Assembly (NCBI GenBank): GCA_937910685.1
Contig: CALEMP010000024.1
Location: 1-40,705, forward strand
Reading direction: 5' to 3'
DNA length: 40,705 nt
Source of the DNA: an uncultured bacterium
GTDB lineage: Bacteria > Planctomycetota > UBA1135 > GCA-002686595
Shown here: positions 24,694 to 33,361 of the stretch, piece after piece
How the letters are laid out: each line of letters starts with the position of its first letter
Numbering within the stretch: position 1 is the stretch's first letter
Translations under genes and position numbers: made by a program
The notes under the pieces: generated by a model
Databases searched by the model: none
What the model was told of the DNA's origin: nothing
What the model saw: only the letters and a program-made list of their open reading frames with translations

Positions 24694-27600
24694 TTAGTCC
24701 AAAATGGGGGTGAGGGTGACCCGTCGGAATTCGATGTAGGCCCCTTCCGATTGCAAGCAGATGGGGCCCGGATTTGCCTCGCATCCAATCGCATCATTTT
24801 GCAAGACGCCGTTGATCCAAAGTTCCATCAAAGGACCGTCCATGACGATGCGATAGTGGTTCCACGCCCCAAGGGCTTTTTCCGCTGAAGCGTGGGCCTT
24901 TTTTGTGCGCCGGCCGTTGGTGCGTTCGGGGTCCGCTTGCATCACCATCTCGTCGATGTTCCAAATGTCACCTGCGTTACCCGAGTGCAATTGAGCTTCG
25001 ATCGAGCGAGGCCAAACCTTGTCTTCGCCATTCATGCGCAGCAGTACCCCTGAGTTGCCTGCGCCCTTGGTGGGGTCAAAGCGCCACTCCACCTCCAGTT
25101 CGTAGTTCCCATAGGAGGCCTCCGTGCGCAAGTAGCCCGCAGGGGATCCCGTGCATTGGACGATGCCGTTGACGATGCTCCAGGTTTTGTCGGGGTCTTG
25201 CCCACCGGGCAAGAAGCGCAACCAACCGTCAAAGTTTTCGCCGTTGTAGAGTTCTACGGGCTTCCCTAATTGGCGTCCCAGGTCTGGTCCCAAGGAAAGG
25301 TAGGCCACAAGGTCAGCCAGCTCTTGGGGGCTGAGGCCCAAGGCGACGCCCTCCGGCATCAGGGACACAGGGGACTGTCGCGTAGCCTCGATCTCGTCCG
25401 CGTGAATCGCCAAGCGTTCGCCGGTGGTGGTCTTGAGCACCATCCCGTGTTCATCCCGCGCTAACAAAAATCCGGACAGGATTTCTCCATCGTGGGTGGC
25501 GACGATCTGGGTCTCATAACCAATCGAAACCGCTTTGGACGGATTGAGAATCGCATCGAGTAACCCCGCGCGGTCGTACTTTTCATGCACGGAACTCAGA
25601 TTGGGCCCGATGTCTTGGCCATAGCCGCCGAGGGCATGGCATGAAGAACACTGGGCCGCGGTGCTGCGGAAAACCTGACGGCCGTGCAGGGGGTTGGCTT
25701 CCAAGGCCAGCAACTCTTCGGGGCGCACGGCAGGGGTGGCCGTGTCCATCGGTTGAAATGCGCCGCGGGCGAGGGCCCGCACCCCGAGGTCCGGGTTTTG
25801 TTCCAGTCCCTCAAGCGCGGCTCGTTTCAATTCTTCGTTCCACTCCGTCGCCTGTTCCGCCACCCAAAGTGCTTGGGTGGGCAGTTGCGCCAGGGTGCGG
25901 ATGGCGTCGGTCTGAACGGTTCCTGGGCCGCTCTCCAGGGCAACGGACCGCAGGGCATGGACCTGGGATTTGATCTCCCGTTGAACCACAAAAACACGGA
26001 AGTCGATGGTGCTGCCCGAGCCCTGGGAAGTGCCCCCTTCGTCACGTCCAGCAAAGCCCGTGAAGAGCACCGCATCAGCGGGGACTTCGAAACCGTGCAG
26101 GCTTGGGGCATGGGCCCCGAGGCCGTCCTCGTAGGTTTTTCCCGCCACGATCAGGGAGCCACCTGCGGCATTCTTGCCAAAGCGGCTCTTGCCCCAACCG
26201 GTTTCCTCGTAGGTCCAGCCCTGATCCGATAGGGGGGTACGCTTTCCGTTTGCATCGATGAACGCCACGTCGAGCCAGTCGGCCCAATCACTGCTGTTGC
26301 CGTCACCGCTGTCTGTGGTGTTCAACCAGATTTGGCTCATGCCTTGCACATTGAGTTCAACCGGAGTCAATTCGGTGGGCCGTAAGAACTCCAGGGCTTG
26401 GCTCGCGGTGGATGGCATCTGGGCGGGGCCTTTTTCCACCAGCCCATGATCACGCCACAGGTTTCCTGCCCGTAGGGCAAGCCATTGCTTGGCACGTCCT
26501 TGGGATTTTGCTGATCCTGTATGGGCCAGGGCGAACATGGCGTCCGCGGCCGCGGGACTCTTGAGCCAGGCAATGCCATCGACTGCTTCTAAGCGCGCCG
26601 CTTCATCGAGGCTTTCATCCTGGGCCAAGGATTGAAGTAGGGGCAGGCCCTCCTCCAACTGCAAACGCCAGGCAACCTTGCGCAGCAGGGTGGGGATCGG
26701 TGTGCTCTCTTGGTGGTGTTGCATGAGAGCTTGCAGCAATTCGCTTTCTCCGCCGCGGGCACCCAGTCCGATGGACTCCAGGTAGGTGCGGTCGCTGGCG
26801 GGCCCGCGCAGGGTCAGGGCGAGCAGGGTCTCGTGTTTGTCCAGCGGGTCCACCGTGCGCAAGAGACGTAGGGCCAGGGCGCGTACCAGGGGACTGGGGT
26901 CGTCTACCAGAATTTCAGCCACCGAAAGCAGCGAGGCGGGGCCTTCTGCACCAGACATGATACGGAGGGCAGCGGCGCGCACCCTTTCGTTGGGGTGGGT
27001 GAGGGCTCGGCGCGTTGCGGCGGGGCCTTGTTCGCGTCCTGCCAACATGGCCAGGGCTCTTGCTGCTCGGCGGGGTTGGCTACCGTTCGCTGCTTGGATC
27101 CAAGCGTTGGTCAGGTGCGCTGCGTCTTCGCGGGCGGCGGCTCGCACGGCGATGTTGGGGCTGTCCCAGGAAGCTCCTGCTGTGCGCTCTCCCAAAGAGC
27201 CCTCTTGGCCTGGCCCACTGACTCGTAGCAATCGACCATAGGTTTCGCGGTCGCCCGCGCCGTGACCGCCGACTCCAGGGTCGTACCAATCCGCTACTAG
27301 GACCGACCCGTCCGGTGCCACACACACATCCGAAGGGCGGAACCAAACCCCCTGCCCATCGTCAGCCGCGCGACCAGAGGTCTTGGTGCGGCCCAGGAAA
27401 ATGGAACCCTCCATGGTGATTGCGGCTCCTTCGACTTGGGTGCGGTGGGCATAGACTACCCCCGCCCCCGCGTCGCAGTTGAGTACCGATCCGTTCCATG
27501 CGCCCAGGACGCCGACGGTTCCTTCGAGTAGGGCGCACCCGGTCGGGCCTCCCGCGCCGGTGGGGGATCCCGCAGGAAAGACTCCGGGGTCATCCTGGTG

Positions 27601-28536
27601 CCAGTGGGCGGTCCAAGTGCCTTGCCAGGGGCGTTCATCTGCACGCCATGTGGTCCGTCCTTCGAAGCCGAAGTATCCCAGGTTGGCACCTTCCGGGGCC
27701 CAAACCGTACGGCATCCACGGCTGCCGTCATCGTCGTTGTCCGCTGAGTAGGTCGAGCCATAGGCGTCGCGAGTGACCTCGTATTGGTTGCGGAAATTAT
27801 GGGCCAGGACTTCGAGGCCGCTTCCATCCGGTCGCAGGCGCAGGTTGAGGCCGGCGGTCCAAACTTCGCCATCGCTGGAGACCAGTCCGGGCGTGTTGGA
27901 GCCGTTGTAGGGTGTACCTCCGGTGTAGATCGAGCCCGAGCGCAATTGAAAGCCGTCCGGGCCATCCACCTGGTGGGGACCCGCGTTCCCCACGGAGAGA
28001 TACAGGAACCCATCATCACCAGTCACCACCGAGTGCAAACCGTGGTCGTGGTCGAGACCTCCGAAACCCGTCAGGACTAATTCACGCTCATCGGCCACCA
28101 GGTCTCCGTCTGTGTCCCGGTAGCGGAACAGGTTGGGGGAGCAGCTCACATAGATCCACTCGCCCACCACTGCGATTCCAAGGGGCGCGACCAGGTCCTC
28201 GTCTTGTGCGAAGACTGTGCTCTTGTCCGCTTGCCCATCGCCGTTGGTGTCCTGCAAGACTACGACGCGGTCGCCACCGGGGATCTCGAAGCCCTTGTTG
28301 CGCCCGCCCCAACGCCTGTAGTTGATCGCTTCGGTGACCCAAACACGACCCTCTTGGTCGATGTCCAGAGCGGTTGGGTTGTAGACCTTCGGGGATTCGG
28401 CCCAGAGCGTGACCCGTGCACCTTCGGGAGCCACGAAGTGTTCGGTCAGGTCCGTTGGCGTTTGGGCGGGGCTTGCGAAGAGAGGCCCAGCAATCAGAAA
28501 TCCAAGGAACGCAAAGGGCAGGGGGGGAATGGTCAT
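24694..28536 (-). CDS. PVC-type membrane-bound dehydrogenase-like protein: propeller, HEAT, NPCBM, cytochrome c and DUF1080
   Basis: 1280 residues with signal peptide (1-21). About 30-440 is a six-bladed propeller of the PVC 'putative membrane-bound dehydrogenase' type (NPTALDIDQEGRVWVTEAIN, later VAPDGSVLVADWYDPGVGGHG). About 460-690 are HEAT-like repeats. About 705-850 fits an NPCBM carbohydrate-binding domain (YEDGLGAHAPSLHGFEVP, FAGRDEGG). A single haem site CSSCH lies near 963 within GRQVF...GGYGQDIGPNLS. About 1090-1280 is DUF1080, a LamG-like fold of 3-keto-glycoside hydrolases (ELYNGENFDGWLRF, GNSGVLLRMNG). The chain could bind a glycan, oxidise it with electron transfer to the haem, and hydrolyse the 3-keto product. 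That mechanism is inference. CATAAT is placed 6 bases before ATG. Confidence 0.9.
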   Translation of the reverse strand: MTIPPLPFAFLGFLIAGPLFASPAQTPTDLTEHFVAPEGARVTLWAESPKVYNPTALDIDQEGRVWVTEAINYRRWGGRNKGFEIPGGDRVVVLQDTNGDGQADKSTVFAQDEDLVAPLGIAVVGEWIYVSCSPNLFRYRDTDGDLVADERELVLTGFGGLDHDHGLHSVVTGDDGFLYLSVGNAGPHQVDGPDGFQLRSGSIYTGGTPYNGSNTPGLVSSDGEVWTAGLNLRLRPDGSGLEVLAHNFRNQYEVTRDAYGSTYSADNDDDGSRGCRTVWAPEGANLGYFGFEGRTTWRADERPWQGTWTAHWHQDDPGVFPAGSPTGAGGPTGCALLEGTVGVLGAWNGSVLNCDAGAGVVYAHRTQVEGAAITMEGSIFLGRTKTSGRAADDGQGVWFRPSDVCVAPDGSVLVADWYDPGVGGHGAGDRETYGRLLRVSGPGQEGSLGERTAGASWDSPNIAVRAAAREDAAHLTNAWIQAANGSQPRRAARALAMLAGREQGPAATRRALTHPNERVRAAALRIMSGAEGPASLLSVAEILVDDPSPLVRALALRLLRTVDPLDKHETLLALTLRGPASDRTYLESIGLGARGGESELLQALMQHHQESTPIPTLLRKVAWRLQLEEGLPLLQSLAQDESLDEAARLEAVDGIAWLKSPAAADAMFALAHTGSAKSQGRAKQWLALRAGNLWRDHGLVEKGPAQMPSTASQALEFLRPTELTPVELNVQGMSQIWLNTTDSGDGNSSDWADWLDVAFIDANGKRTPLSDQGWTYEETGWGKSRFGKNAAGGSLIVAGKTYEDGLGAHAPSLHGFEVPADAVLFTGFAGRDEGGTSQGSGSTIDFRVFVVQREIKSQVHALRSVALESGPGTVQTDAIRTLAQLPTQALWVAEQATEWNEELKRAALEGLEQNPDLGVRALARGAFQPMDTATPAVRPEELLALEANPLHGRQVFRSTAAQCSSCHALGGYGQDIGPNLSSVHEKYDRAGLLDAILNPSKAVSIGYETQIVATHDGEILSGFLLARDEHGMVLKTTTGERLAIHADEIEATRQSPVSLMPEGVALGLSPQELADLVAYLSLGPDLGRQLGKPVELYNGENFDGWLRFLPGGQDPDKTWSIVNGIVQCTGSPAGYLRTEASYGNYELEVEWRFDPTKGAGNSGVLLRMNGEDKVWPRSIEAQLHSGNAGDIWNIDEMVMQADPERTNGRRTKKAHASAEKALGAWNHYRIVMDGPLMELWINGVLQNDAIGCEANPGPICLQSEGAYIEFRRVTLTPILD

Positions 28537-28542
28537 GCCGCC

Positions 28543-28548
28543 ATTATG
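28543..28548 (-). promoter_or_regulatory. -10-like CATAAT, 6 bases before ATG of the PVC protein
   Basis: On the reverse strand CATAAT (28548-28543) ends six bases before ATG 28536. This predicts a leaderless transcript for the 1280-residue gene and the small membrane gene after it. Confidence 0.45.
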
Positions 28549-28581
28549 GGCATGTGAGCCTCCCCCGGGGACCTTTCTTGA

Positions 28582-28848
28582 TCAGCGGTCGCCCGTGTGG
28601 CGCACGTTACCGGAGCCGCCACTGGCTTGGGACGGGTTCACGCCGCCCGATCCGCCAAGGTCGCCGCCACCTTTGGTACGGCCTCCGCCGATGATTTCGA
28701 CGTCGCCTGCGTCGATCAGTTTCTTCACCGGGGGATGATCCGCATCCTTGGGCATGATTTGTCCCACGCCGTTGGGGCTGAGGAAGAGTCGCTTGCCTCC
28801 GGGAAGGGGCACCTTCACGGGGCGCCTAGTGTTGTTCTTGATCTCCAT
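28582..28848 (-). CDS. Small basic protein with Gly-rich tail, unknown
   Basis: 88 residues. The first 55 form a compact, probably beta-rich unit (MEIKNNTRRPVKVPLPGGKR, then LFLSPNGVGQI and VKKLIDAGDVEII). The last 30 are a disordered Gly/Ser-rich tail. No signal peptide or membrane helix. The N-terminal pattern resembles small hypothetical proteins I associate with planctomycetes, where a short KNxTRRPxxVPLPGGK segment recurs, but no function is known. Its stop is 45 bases before the start of the 1280-residue gene on the same strand. TAGACT lies 9 bases upstream of its ATG. Confidence 0.7.
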   Translation of the reverse strand: MEIKNNTRRPVKVPLPGGKRLFLSPNGVGQIMPKDADHPPVKKLIDAGDVEIIGGGRTKGGGDLGGSGGVNPSQASGGSGNVRHTGDR

Positions 28849-28857
28849 TGCGCCAGC

Positions 28858-28863
28858 AGTCTA
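28858..28863 (-). promoter_or_regulatory. -10-like TAGACT, 9 bases before ATG 28848
   Basis: On the reverse strand TAGACT (28863-28858) ends nine bases before ATG, predicting a leader of about 2 bases. It is the same hexamer as at the 5592 sulfatase. Confidence 0.35.
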
Positions 28864-28948
28864 ACCCGTCAGAGGCCTTCCGGCATGGCCCGTCTCGAAC
28901 CTAGCCATGATCGTGACAGGAATTGAGCAGGATCCGCGCGAGGCGGCG

Positions 28949-29986
28949 TCATTTGGGCATCGGGACGTCCAAATACTCGTATTCGAGCCACTCAGTCACA
29001 GCGCCCACCAGCACGCCCATTTCGAGGCGCGCTCCCTTGGGCAAGTCTAGGGGCGAGCGGCAAGCGCTGGTAAAGGTGGTTTTCGAACCCGAGGCTTCTG
29101 ATACGGGAGAGATGTTGAGGGGCTTGCCCTTGGAATTCACCCAGCGGTAATTGGCATAGGCGTCGAAATCCCCGGTGCCCTTTGCGTAGTACTCGCTCAC
29201 GTGGGTGACGCGGGTTTCAACCGTGATCCCCGCCTTTTTCCACTTGGACCCGCGCAACCGGCGGTACTTAGACGCGGCCGGGATCTTGTCGATGGTGATT
29301 TGGGTGCCATCTTCCAAGTGCACGATAAGTTTCAAGTCCTTTGGGTCTTCTCCTTTGAGGTCGAATTGCTCGGTGTAGTCCTTGCCGCCTCGGCTGCTGG
29401 TCTTGGATTCCATTTCGTTGCCGGTGTCACCCAGAACTTGAAACTTGTCGAAGTCAAAGACCTTGCCCGATACCTTCACGTGCAGCTGGGGCACCACACG
29501 CCGGCCCCGTTTGAGGACGAAGCCCGCTTCCTTCAAGTGCTCGTCGGCCCATTCTGTGGGTTCTCCACCTGGTTCTTGATCCATCGGAATGTCGAGCCAA
29601 TGGACTTTGCCCCCGTGGGTCAACTCGTAACTACCCGCGAGGCGTTTGATTGTCTTGCAGTCCTTTTTGGGCCGTTCCAACTCCCAAACCACCAGACGCT
29701 TGCCATCTCCAATCACCTTGGCTCCTGTGGAGCGCGGGTCCGGGTGCCCTGGTGCAAAGATTCGAGGGCAGAAGAAGGAGTCCGCATCGATCAGTTCACC
29801 TGCGTCCGTGCGCATAGGCGTGGTCTTGGGCCGATCTATCTCCCAGGGAATCCCCTCGTCCCCCGCGTCGTATTCAATGACGACCAGCATGCGGTCGCTG
29901 AAGTTGGGGCAATGGATCGCGTACGGGCCTTTGAGCGTGCCGGGATTGACGCAGAGCGCCAATAGGATGGTGAGGAGTGTTTTCAT
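28949..29986 (-). CDS. Secreted hypothetical protein
   Basis: 345 residues from ATG at 29986, chosen because it gives a signal peptide (MKTLLTILLALC) and lies one base after the preceding stop; a 16-residue longer start would overlap that gene. The mature part is Lys/Asp-rich with many short strands (MLVVIEYDAGDEG, KVHWLDIPMDQEP, QLHVKVSGKVFDFDKFQVLG). The second half contains paired strands resembling beta-sandwich or DUF-type domains. I do not recognise the family and see no catalytic motif. Co-transcription with the SGNH-like lipoprotein upstream is likely. Confidence 0.72.
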   Translation of the reverse strand: MKTLLTILLALCVNPGTLKGPYAIHCPNFSDRMLVVIEYDAGDEGIPWEIDRPKTTPMRTDAGELIDADSFFCPRIFAPGHPDPRSTGAKVIGDGKRLVVWELERPKKDCKTIKRLAGSYELTHGGKVHWLDIPMDQEPGGEPTEWADEHLKEAGFVLKRGRRVVPQLHVKVSGKVFDFDKFQVLGDTGNEMESKTSSRGGKDYTEQFDLKGEDPKDLKLIVHLEDGTQITIDKIPAASKYRRLRGSKWKKAGITVETRVTHVSEYYAKGTGDFDAYANYRWVNSKGKPLNISPVSEASGSKTTFTSACRSPLDLPKGARLEMGVLVGAVTEWLEYEYLDVPMPK

Positions 29987-29987
29987 G

Positions 29988-30674
29988 TCAGTTTGTCGTT
30001 GCTGCTTGGATCGACCTCGCGACCTCATGGGCAAGGGCCACAGACCCTTCTGGGGTGAAGTGTACGTTCACAGGCACTTGAATCTCTGCCAGCAGTGGTA
30101 GGGCAAAGGTGTAAAGGTCATCCATCGCGATCTGGCGAGGAATCATGATGGCCCGGGCTGCTGCGTTGTAGAGCTCTACGTCCTTCGGATCACGATGGGG
30201 CCGGACTTTTCCGGGGGGCACCGGGGTCGTGGTAGCAAAGATAAGTCTCGCGCCGCTGGCCTGCAGCTTGTCCGTAATGTTGGTGAGCTGTTTGCTGTAG
30301 GTGGCTAGGTCCGCTTGTGGGGGGGAACTTGGGTCATCGGAGTTATTCCGAGATTGGGCGTCCACGCGCTTGAGATCGTGCAAGCCAAAGTTGAAATGGA
30401 TCACGTCCCATGGGCCACCATCTAGGGCCAGCCAACGATCTATGTTCCCTATGCCCTTGGTCGTTCCGGCGCAGTTTTCCATGCGTACTCCGTCCTTTTG
30501 CATGGGACGCACCACGAGGTAGCCGGATCCCAATAGTGTGCGTACTTCCTTGGTGTAGCCCATGGATATGGAATCTCCCAGGATCAAGACGCGCTGCGGT
30601 CCTTGGGGGGTGGGGCTGACGCAGGCGCTGATGCACGCGGCGAGGCACAGGAGGATTTTGATCGGGTATGTCAT
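29988..30674 (-). CDS. SGNH/GDSL-hydrolase-like lipoprotein with an altered catalytic set
   Basis: 228 residues from ATG at 30674. The N-terminus MTYPIKILLCLAACISAC has a lipobox, so a lipid-anchored protein is likely. Block I of the SGNH family is GDSIS (33-37) with nucleophile Ser35. Block III, normally GxND, reads GLHD (97-100) within IHFNFGLHDLK. Block V, normally DxxH, reads VNVH (202-205) within NVHFTPEG, so His205 is kept but the Asp is not. In some relatives GLHD is normal; loss of the Asp is the odd point. Activity is therefore uncertain. A longer upstream frame exists but is a shadow of the sulfatase. The gene after it starts one base downstream. Confidence 0.8.
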   Translation of the reverse strand: MTYPIKILLCLAACISACVSPTPQGPQRVLILGDSISMGYTKEVRTLLGSGYLVVRPMQKDGVRMENCAGTTKGIGNIDRWLALDGGPWDVIHFNFGLHDLKRVDAQSRNNSDDPSSPPQADLATYSKQLTNITDKLQASGARLIFATTTPVPPGKVRPHRDPKDVELYNAAARAIMIPRQIAMDDLYTFALPLLAEIQVPVNVHFTPEGSVALAHEVARSIQAATTN

Positions 30675-30756
30675 TGCTCGGCGCTTGGTTGTAAGTGTGT
30701 TGGTTCGGGCGCAGAGCAACTGACTGGCAGCGGAATGTTCATGGGCAGGTGACGCA

Positions 30757-32229
30757 TTATTTCCTGCTCCCCAAGTCGTTGGTACGCAGGCCCTGGAGTT
30801 TTTCACCAAGGAGGCCACGGAATCGCTCCACATGTTCCGTGTGCTGTTTGGAATCTGCCAGATTGACGAATTGCCCCGGGTCCCGGCGCATATCAAAGAG
30901 CTCTGTGCCCTGTTCGCCTTTTTCTCCGTACTGGAGGAAGGCCCAGTTTTCTTCGCGCAGCAAGAAACCCTTGCGCATGGGCGCGACGCACATGGCTGCG
31001 GTCCGCACGGTTTGATCCGGATCCGATAGGAGCTCCGAGATGTCCTTTCCTTGCAGCCGGTCTTGCTTGGGCAACCTGCAGAGGCTGGCCACGGTTGGGT
31101 ACAGATCCAAGAGCTCCACGAGGGAATCGCACACGGCAGGTTTTTCCCCGGGCACACAAATGATCAAAGGCACTTGGGCAGACTCGTCGCGCAAACTGAC
31201 CTTGGCCCAAAAATCATGCTCACCCAGGTGGAACCCATGGTCGCTGGTGAAGATCACAATGGTCTTGTGGGCCACGCCAGATGCTTCAAGGGCGGCCATC
31301 ACCTTGCCCACCTGTGCGTCCATGAAAGCCACGGATGCGAGGTACCCGCCAAGCGCCTTTTTCTGGCGGCGCAAGTCCATCTTCATGTTCTTGGATGTCT
31401 TGTAGTTGATGCCTGCCTTGGGGATGTCCTCCCAATCACCTTCAACCTTGGGCGGCAGCTCCAATTTGTCATAGGGCAAGAACGGTGGGAAGTACTTTGC
31501 GGGCGCAACAAAGGGAACATGGGGTCGCACGAAACCCACCGCCAGGAAGAATGGCTTGTGTTTGAGTTCTTCAATCAGCTCTGCCGCCTTGGCCGCAGTC
31601 TTGCCGTCCGAGTGCACAAGGTCGTCCCCTTCGGCTTCTACAACCACAAAGGTATTGCCGCCCACCGCCGGCAGTTTGCCATCGGGATTTCCTTCAAGAG
31701 TCTCGGCCTTGCCAGGCGCTTTCCACTCGGGCCCGGGGCTGTTGTGGCGCTCGGTCCAAGAAAGAGCATCGTCCGATCCGTGACCTCCATTCTCGATGCC
31801 TCCGGGGACTCCCATGTGGAAGATCTTGCTGACCCGCGCCGTGTGATAGCCGTGGTTTTTGAAGTGTTGGGGCCAAGTGGCCCGATCGCCAATCGCCTTG
31901 CGGGGAGATTCATACCGCAAGACTCCCGTGGCGTGGGGGTAGTACCCGCTCAAGAATGATGCGCGTGACGGCCCGCAATAGGTCCCCTGACAATAGGCCA
32001 TGGTGAACCTGGTCCCCTTCGCCGCGAGTGCATCGATGTTCGGTGTCTCGCAGACAGAGTTCCCATAACAAGAGAGCGCGGTGGCGGTCAGGTCATCGGA
32101 AATGATGAAGAGAACATTGGGCGCACTCTGGGTCTGCGCTGGATCGCTCAGCCTCCTGGTTACCTTGCCAGCACCCGAACCAACCAGAACGATCACCCCG
32201 ACCAGGGAGAACAAAAGAGCAGTCTTCAT
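30757..32229 (-). CDS. Secreted sulfatase, iduronate-2-sulfatase-like
   Basis: 490 residues from ATG at 32229, with signal peptide (hydrophobic 4-19). Metal ligands are D45/D46 in FIISDDLT. The formylglycine motif is C85-G-P-S-R89, in GTYCGPSRASFLSG. The second metal site is IFTSDHGFHLGEHDFWAK in the middle. The pattern of GYYPHATGV after the motif, RPHVPFVAP and the C-terminal TELFDMRRDPGQFVNLAD resembles iduronate-2-sulfatase and related choline-sulfatase-like enzymes. Expected to remove sulfate from a uronic acid or similar sugar outside the cytoplasm. TACCTT six bases before ATG supports this start over one eight codons upstream. Confidence 0.92.
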   Translation of the reverse strand: MKTALLFSLVGVIVLVGSGAGKVTRRLSDPAQTQSAPNVLFIISDDLTATALSCYGNSVCETPNIDALAAKGTRFTMAYCQGTYCGPSRASFLSGYYPHATGVLRYESPRKAIGDRATWPQHFKNHGYHTARVSKIFHMGVPGGIENGGHGSDDALSWTERHNSPGPEWKAPGKAETLEGNPDGKLPAVGGNTFVVVEAEGDDLVHSDGKTAAKAAELIEELKHKPFFLAVGFVRPHVPFVAPAKYFPPFLPYDKLELPPKVEGDWEDIPKAGINYKTSKNMKMDLRRQKKALGGYLASVAFMDAQVGKVMAALEASGVAHKTIVIFTSDHGFHLGEHDFWAKVSLRDESAQVPLIICVPGEKPAVCDSLVELLDLYPTVASLCRLPKQDRLQGKDISELLSDPDQTVRTAAMCVAPMRKGFLLREENWAFLQYGEKGEQGTELFDMRRDPGQFVNLADSKQHTEHVERFRGLLGEKLQGLRTNDLGSRK

Positions 32230-32235
32230 GGGATG

Positions 32236-32241
32236 AAGGTA
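32236..32241 (-). promoter_or_regulatory. -10-like TACCTT, 6 bases before sulfatase ATG
   Basis: On the reverse strand TACCTT (32241-32236) ends six bases before ATG 32229, predicting a leaderless mRNA. Confidence 0.4.
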
Positions 32242-32292
32242 CTCCTCCCGCACCGTCCTGGGTTGAAGCAGCAGCCAATCTTCGTGAATTGT

Positions 32293-32352
32293 GCAGCGTT
32301 AAGCTGCCCGGTTGCCCGACCTGCAACATATGCCCCGGGAAAGGCTGCAGCC
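32293..32352. promoter_or_regulatory. Inverted repeats GCAGC/GCTGC upstream of the sulfatase
   Basis: GCAGC-GTTAA-GCTGC (32293-32307) is a perfect inverted repeat with an AT-rich centre, as in many repressor operators. GGCTGCAGCC (32343-32352) is a perfect 10-base palindrome with the same half-site. Both lie in the 197-base gap before the sulfatase. Regulator unknown. Confidence 0.3.
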
Positions 32353-32426
32353 CCGAGATGCGTGCTCTCGTTGACTAACCGGTGTGCACATCTCCCTCGG
32401 TTTTCATCCTCCTCTACTTGCTGTCC

Positions 32427-33347
32427 CTACTTGTCCTCAAAATCCGCCCTAAATCCCCGCCAAGCACTCATCGACCTGGTCAGGTTCTCACGCGCCGGAA
32501 GTGAAATGTTGAAGCACTGCAAGCCGATGGGGCCTTGGTAGCCGCGCTTGGTGATTTCCCTGAGGAAGTGGAGGTTGTCGAAGCTGCCCGTGTCGAGGGG
32601 TTGAATTAAGTCGTTCCAACCGGCGCCCTTGGCCTCAGGGCCGCCCTTGGCTCCGCAGATGCTGACTGACAAGAGGTAGGGGGCAATATCGTCGAGTCGC
32701 TGGTTCAAGTTCTCCCCCCCTTCGAGGGCAAGCCAATGGCAGAGGTTGAAGGCGGCGCCAAAGTTGCGGCGGTTGACTTTCCTGGCCAGACGGATGCCGT
32801 CGTCGATGCTTTCGGCCCAAAAATTCACATGGTTGTAGACCGCGACCTTGGCGCCGTGCTGGTGGGCCAAGTCCGACAGCTTGCGCAAGATCGGGATGGC
32901 AGATTGGTCACCGGCGGGATCCGACGGAAGGAATTTTTTGCTGTGCAAGTGGACCGTGATGATTACGCCCGTGTCTTTGAGAAAGGTCTCTAAGTACTCG
33001 GCAATGCGCGGGTCATAGGGTTGGGTCTTAGAGTCGATGTCGACCCCAAAGTAGATGGTCGCGACTTCCAGATCGCGCTTGTGGAGCTCTTCGGCCAAGC
33101 GGGGTAACAGGTCCATGTCGTAGCCCTCGAACCCTTCGAAGCCGAGGTCCGCCAGCAGAGCCGCTTGCTGTACAGGATCTGAAGGCCCGCTGCGGCGCAT
33201 GCTGTTGTTGAAGGGGTAGAAGTGATTTTGCAGCTCCGCCCCCTGGGCTAGGCCCGTGGGCAAGACGGCTACGGCCAAGTGTGTGAGGGCGAGGCAGCTC
33301 GCCACAAGCAAGAGGAACCTGCTGGTGAGTATGGGGTAGGGTTTCAT
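32427..33347 (-). CDS. Secreted sugar isomerase/epimerase-like TIM barrel
   Basis: 306 residues from ATG at 33347. The signal peptide spans the first 27 residues (FLLLVASCLALTHLAVAVLP). The body is a xylose-isomerase-like (AP endonuclease 2 family) barrel: FNNSM near the start, LGFEGFEGYD, IITVHLHS, VAVYNHVNFW, FNLCHW, and LQCFN near the end. These contribute the usual Glu/His/Asp metal site, though I cannot place every ligand. It begins 14 bases after the Gfo/Idh/MocA stop with GAGG at 33356-33353, so the two form an operon. Planctomycetes often pair such barrels with MocA oxidoreductases for sugar redox chemistry; here both are exported. Confidence 0.85.
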   Translation of the reverse strand: MKPYPILTSRFLLLVASCLALTHLAVAVLPTGLAQGAELQNHFYPFNNSMRRSGPSDPVQQAALLADLGFEGFEGYDMDLLPRLAEELHKRDLEVATIYFGVDIDSKTQPYDPRIAEYLETFLKDTGVIITVHLHSKKFLPSDPAGDQSAIPILRKLSDLAHQHGAKVAVYNHVNFWAESIDDGIRLARKVNRRNFGAAFNLCHWLALEGGENLNQRLDDIAPYLLSVSICGAKGGPEAKGAGWNDLIQPLDTGSFDNLHFLREITKRGYQGPIGLQCFNISLPARENLTRSMSAWRGFRADFEDK

Positions 33348-33361
33348 TGGTACCTCGATTG

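Noticed and set aside
29201..29965. A 254-codon forward-strand frame
   Set aside because: It lies antisense to the secreted hypothetical protein, which has a signal peptide and tight operon spacing; the forward frame has neither.
29988..31157. A 160-codon N-terminal extension of the SGNH-like protein
   Set aside because: The extra part is antisense-like out-of-frame sequence of the sulfatase 30757-32229; the internal ATG at 30674 begins a proper lipoprotein signal.
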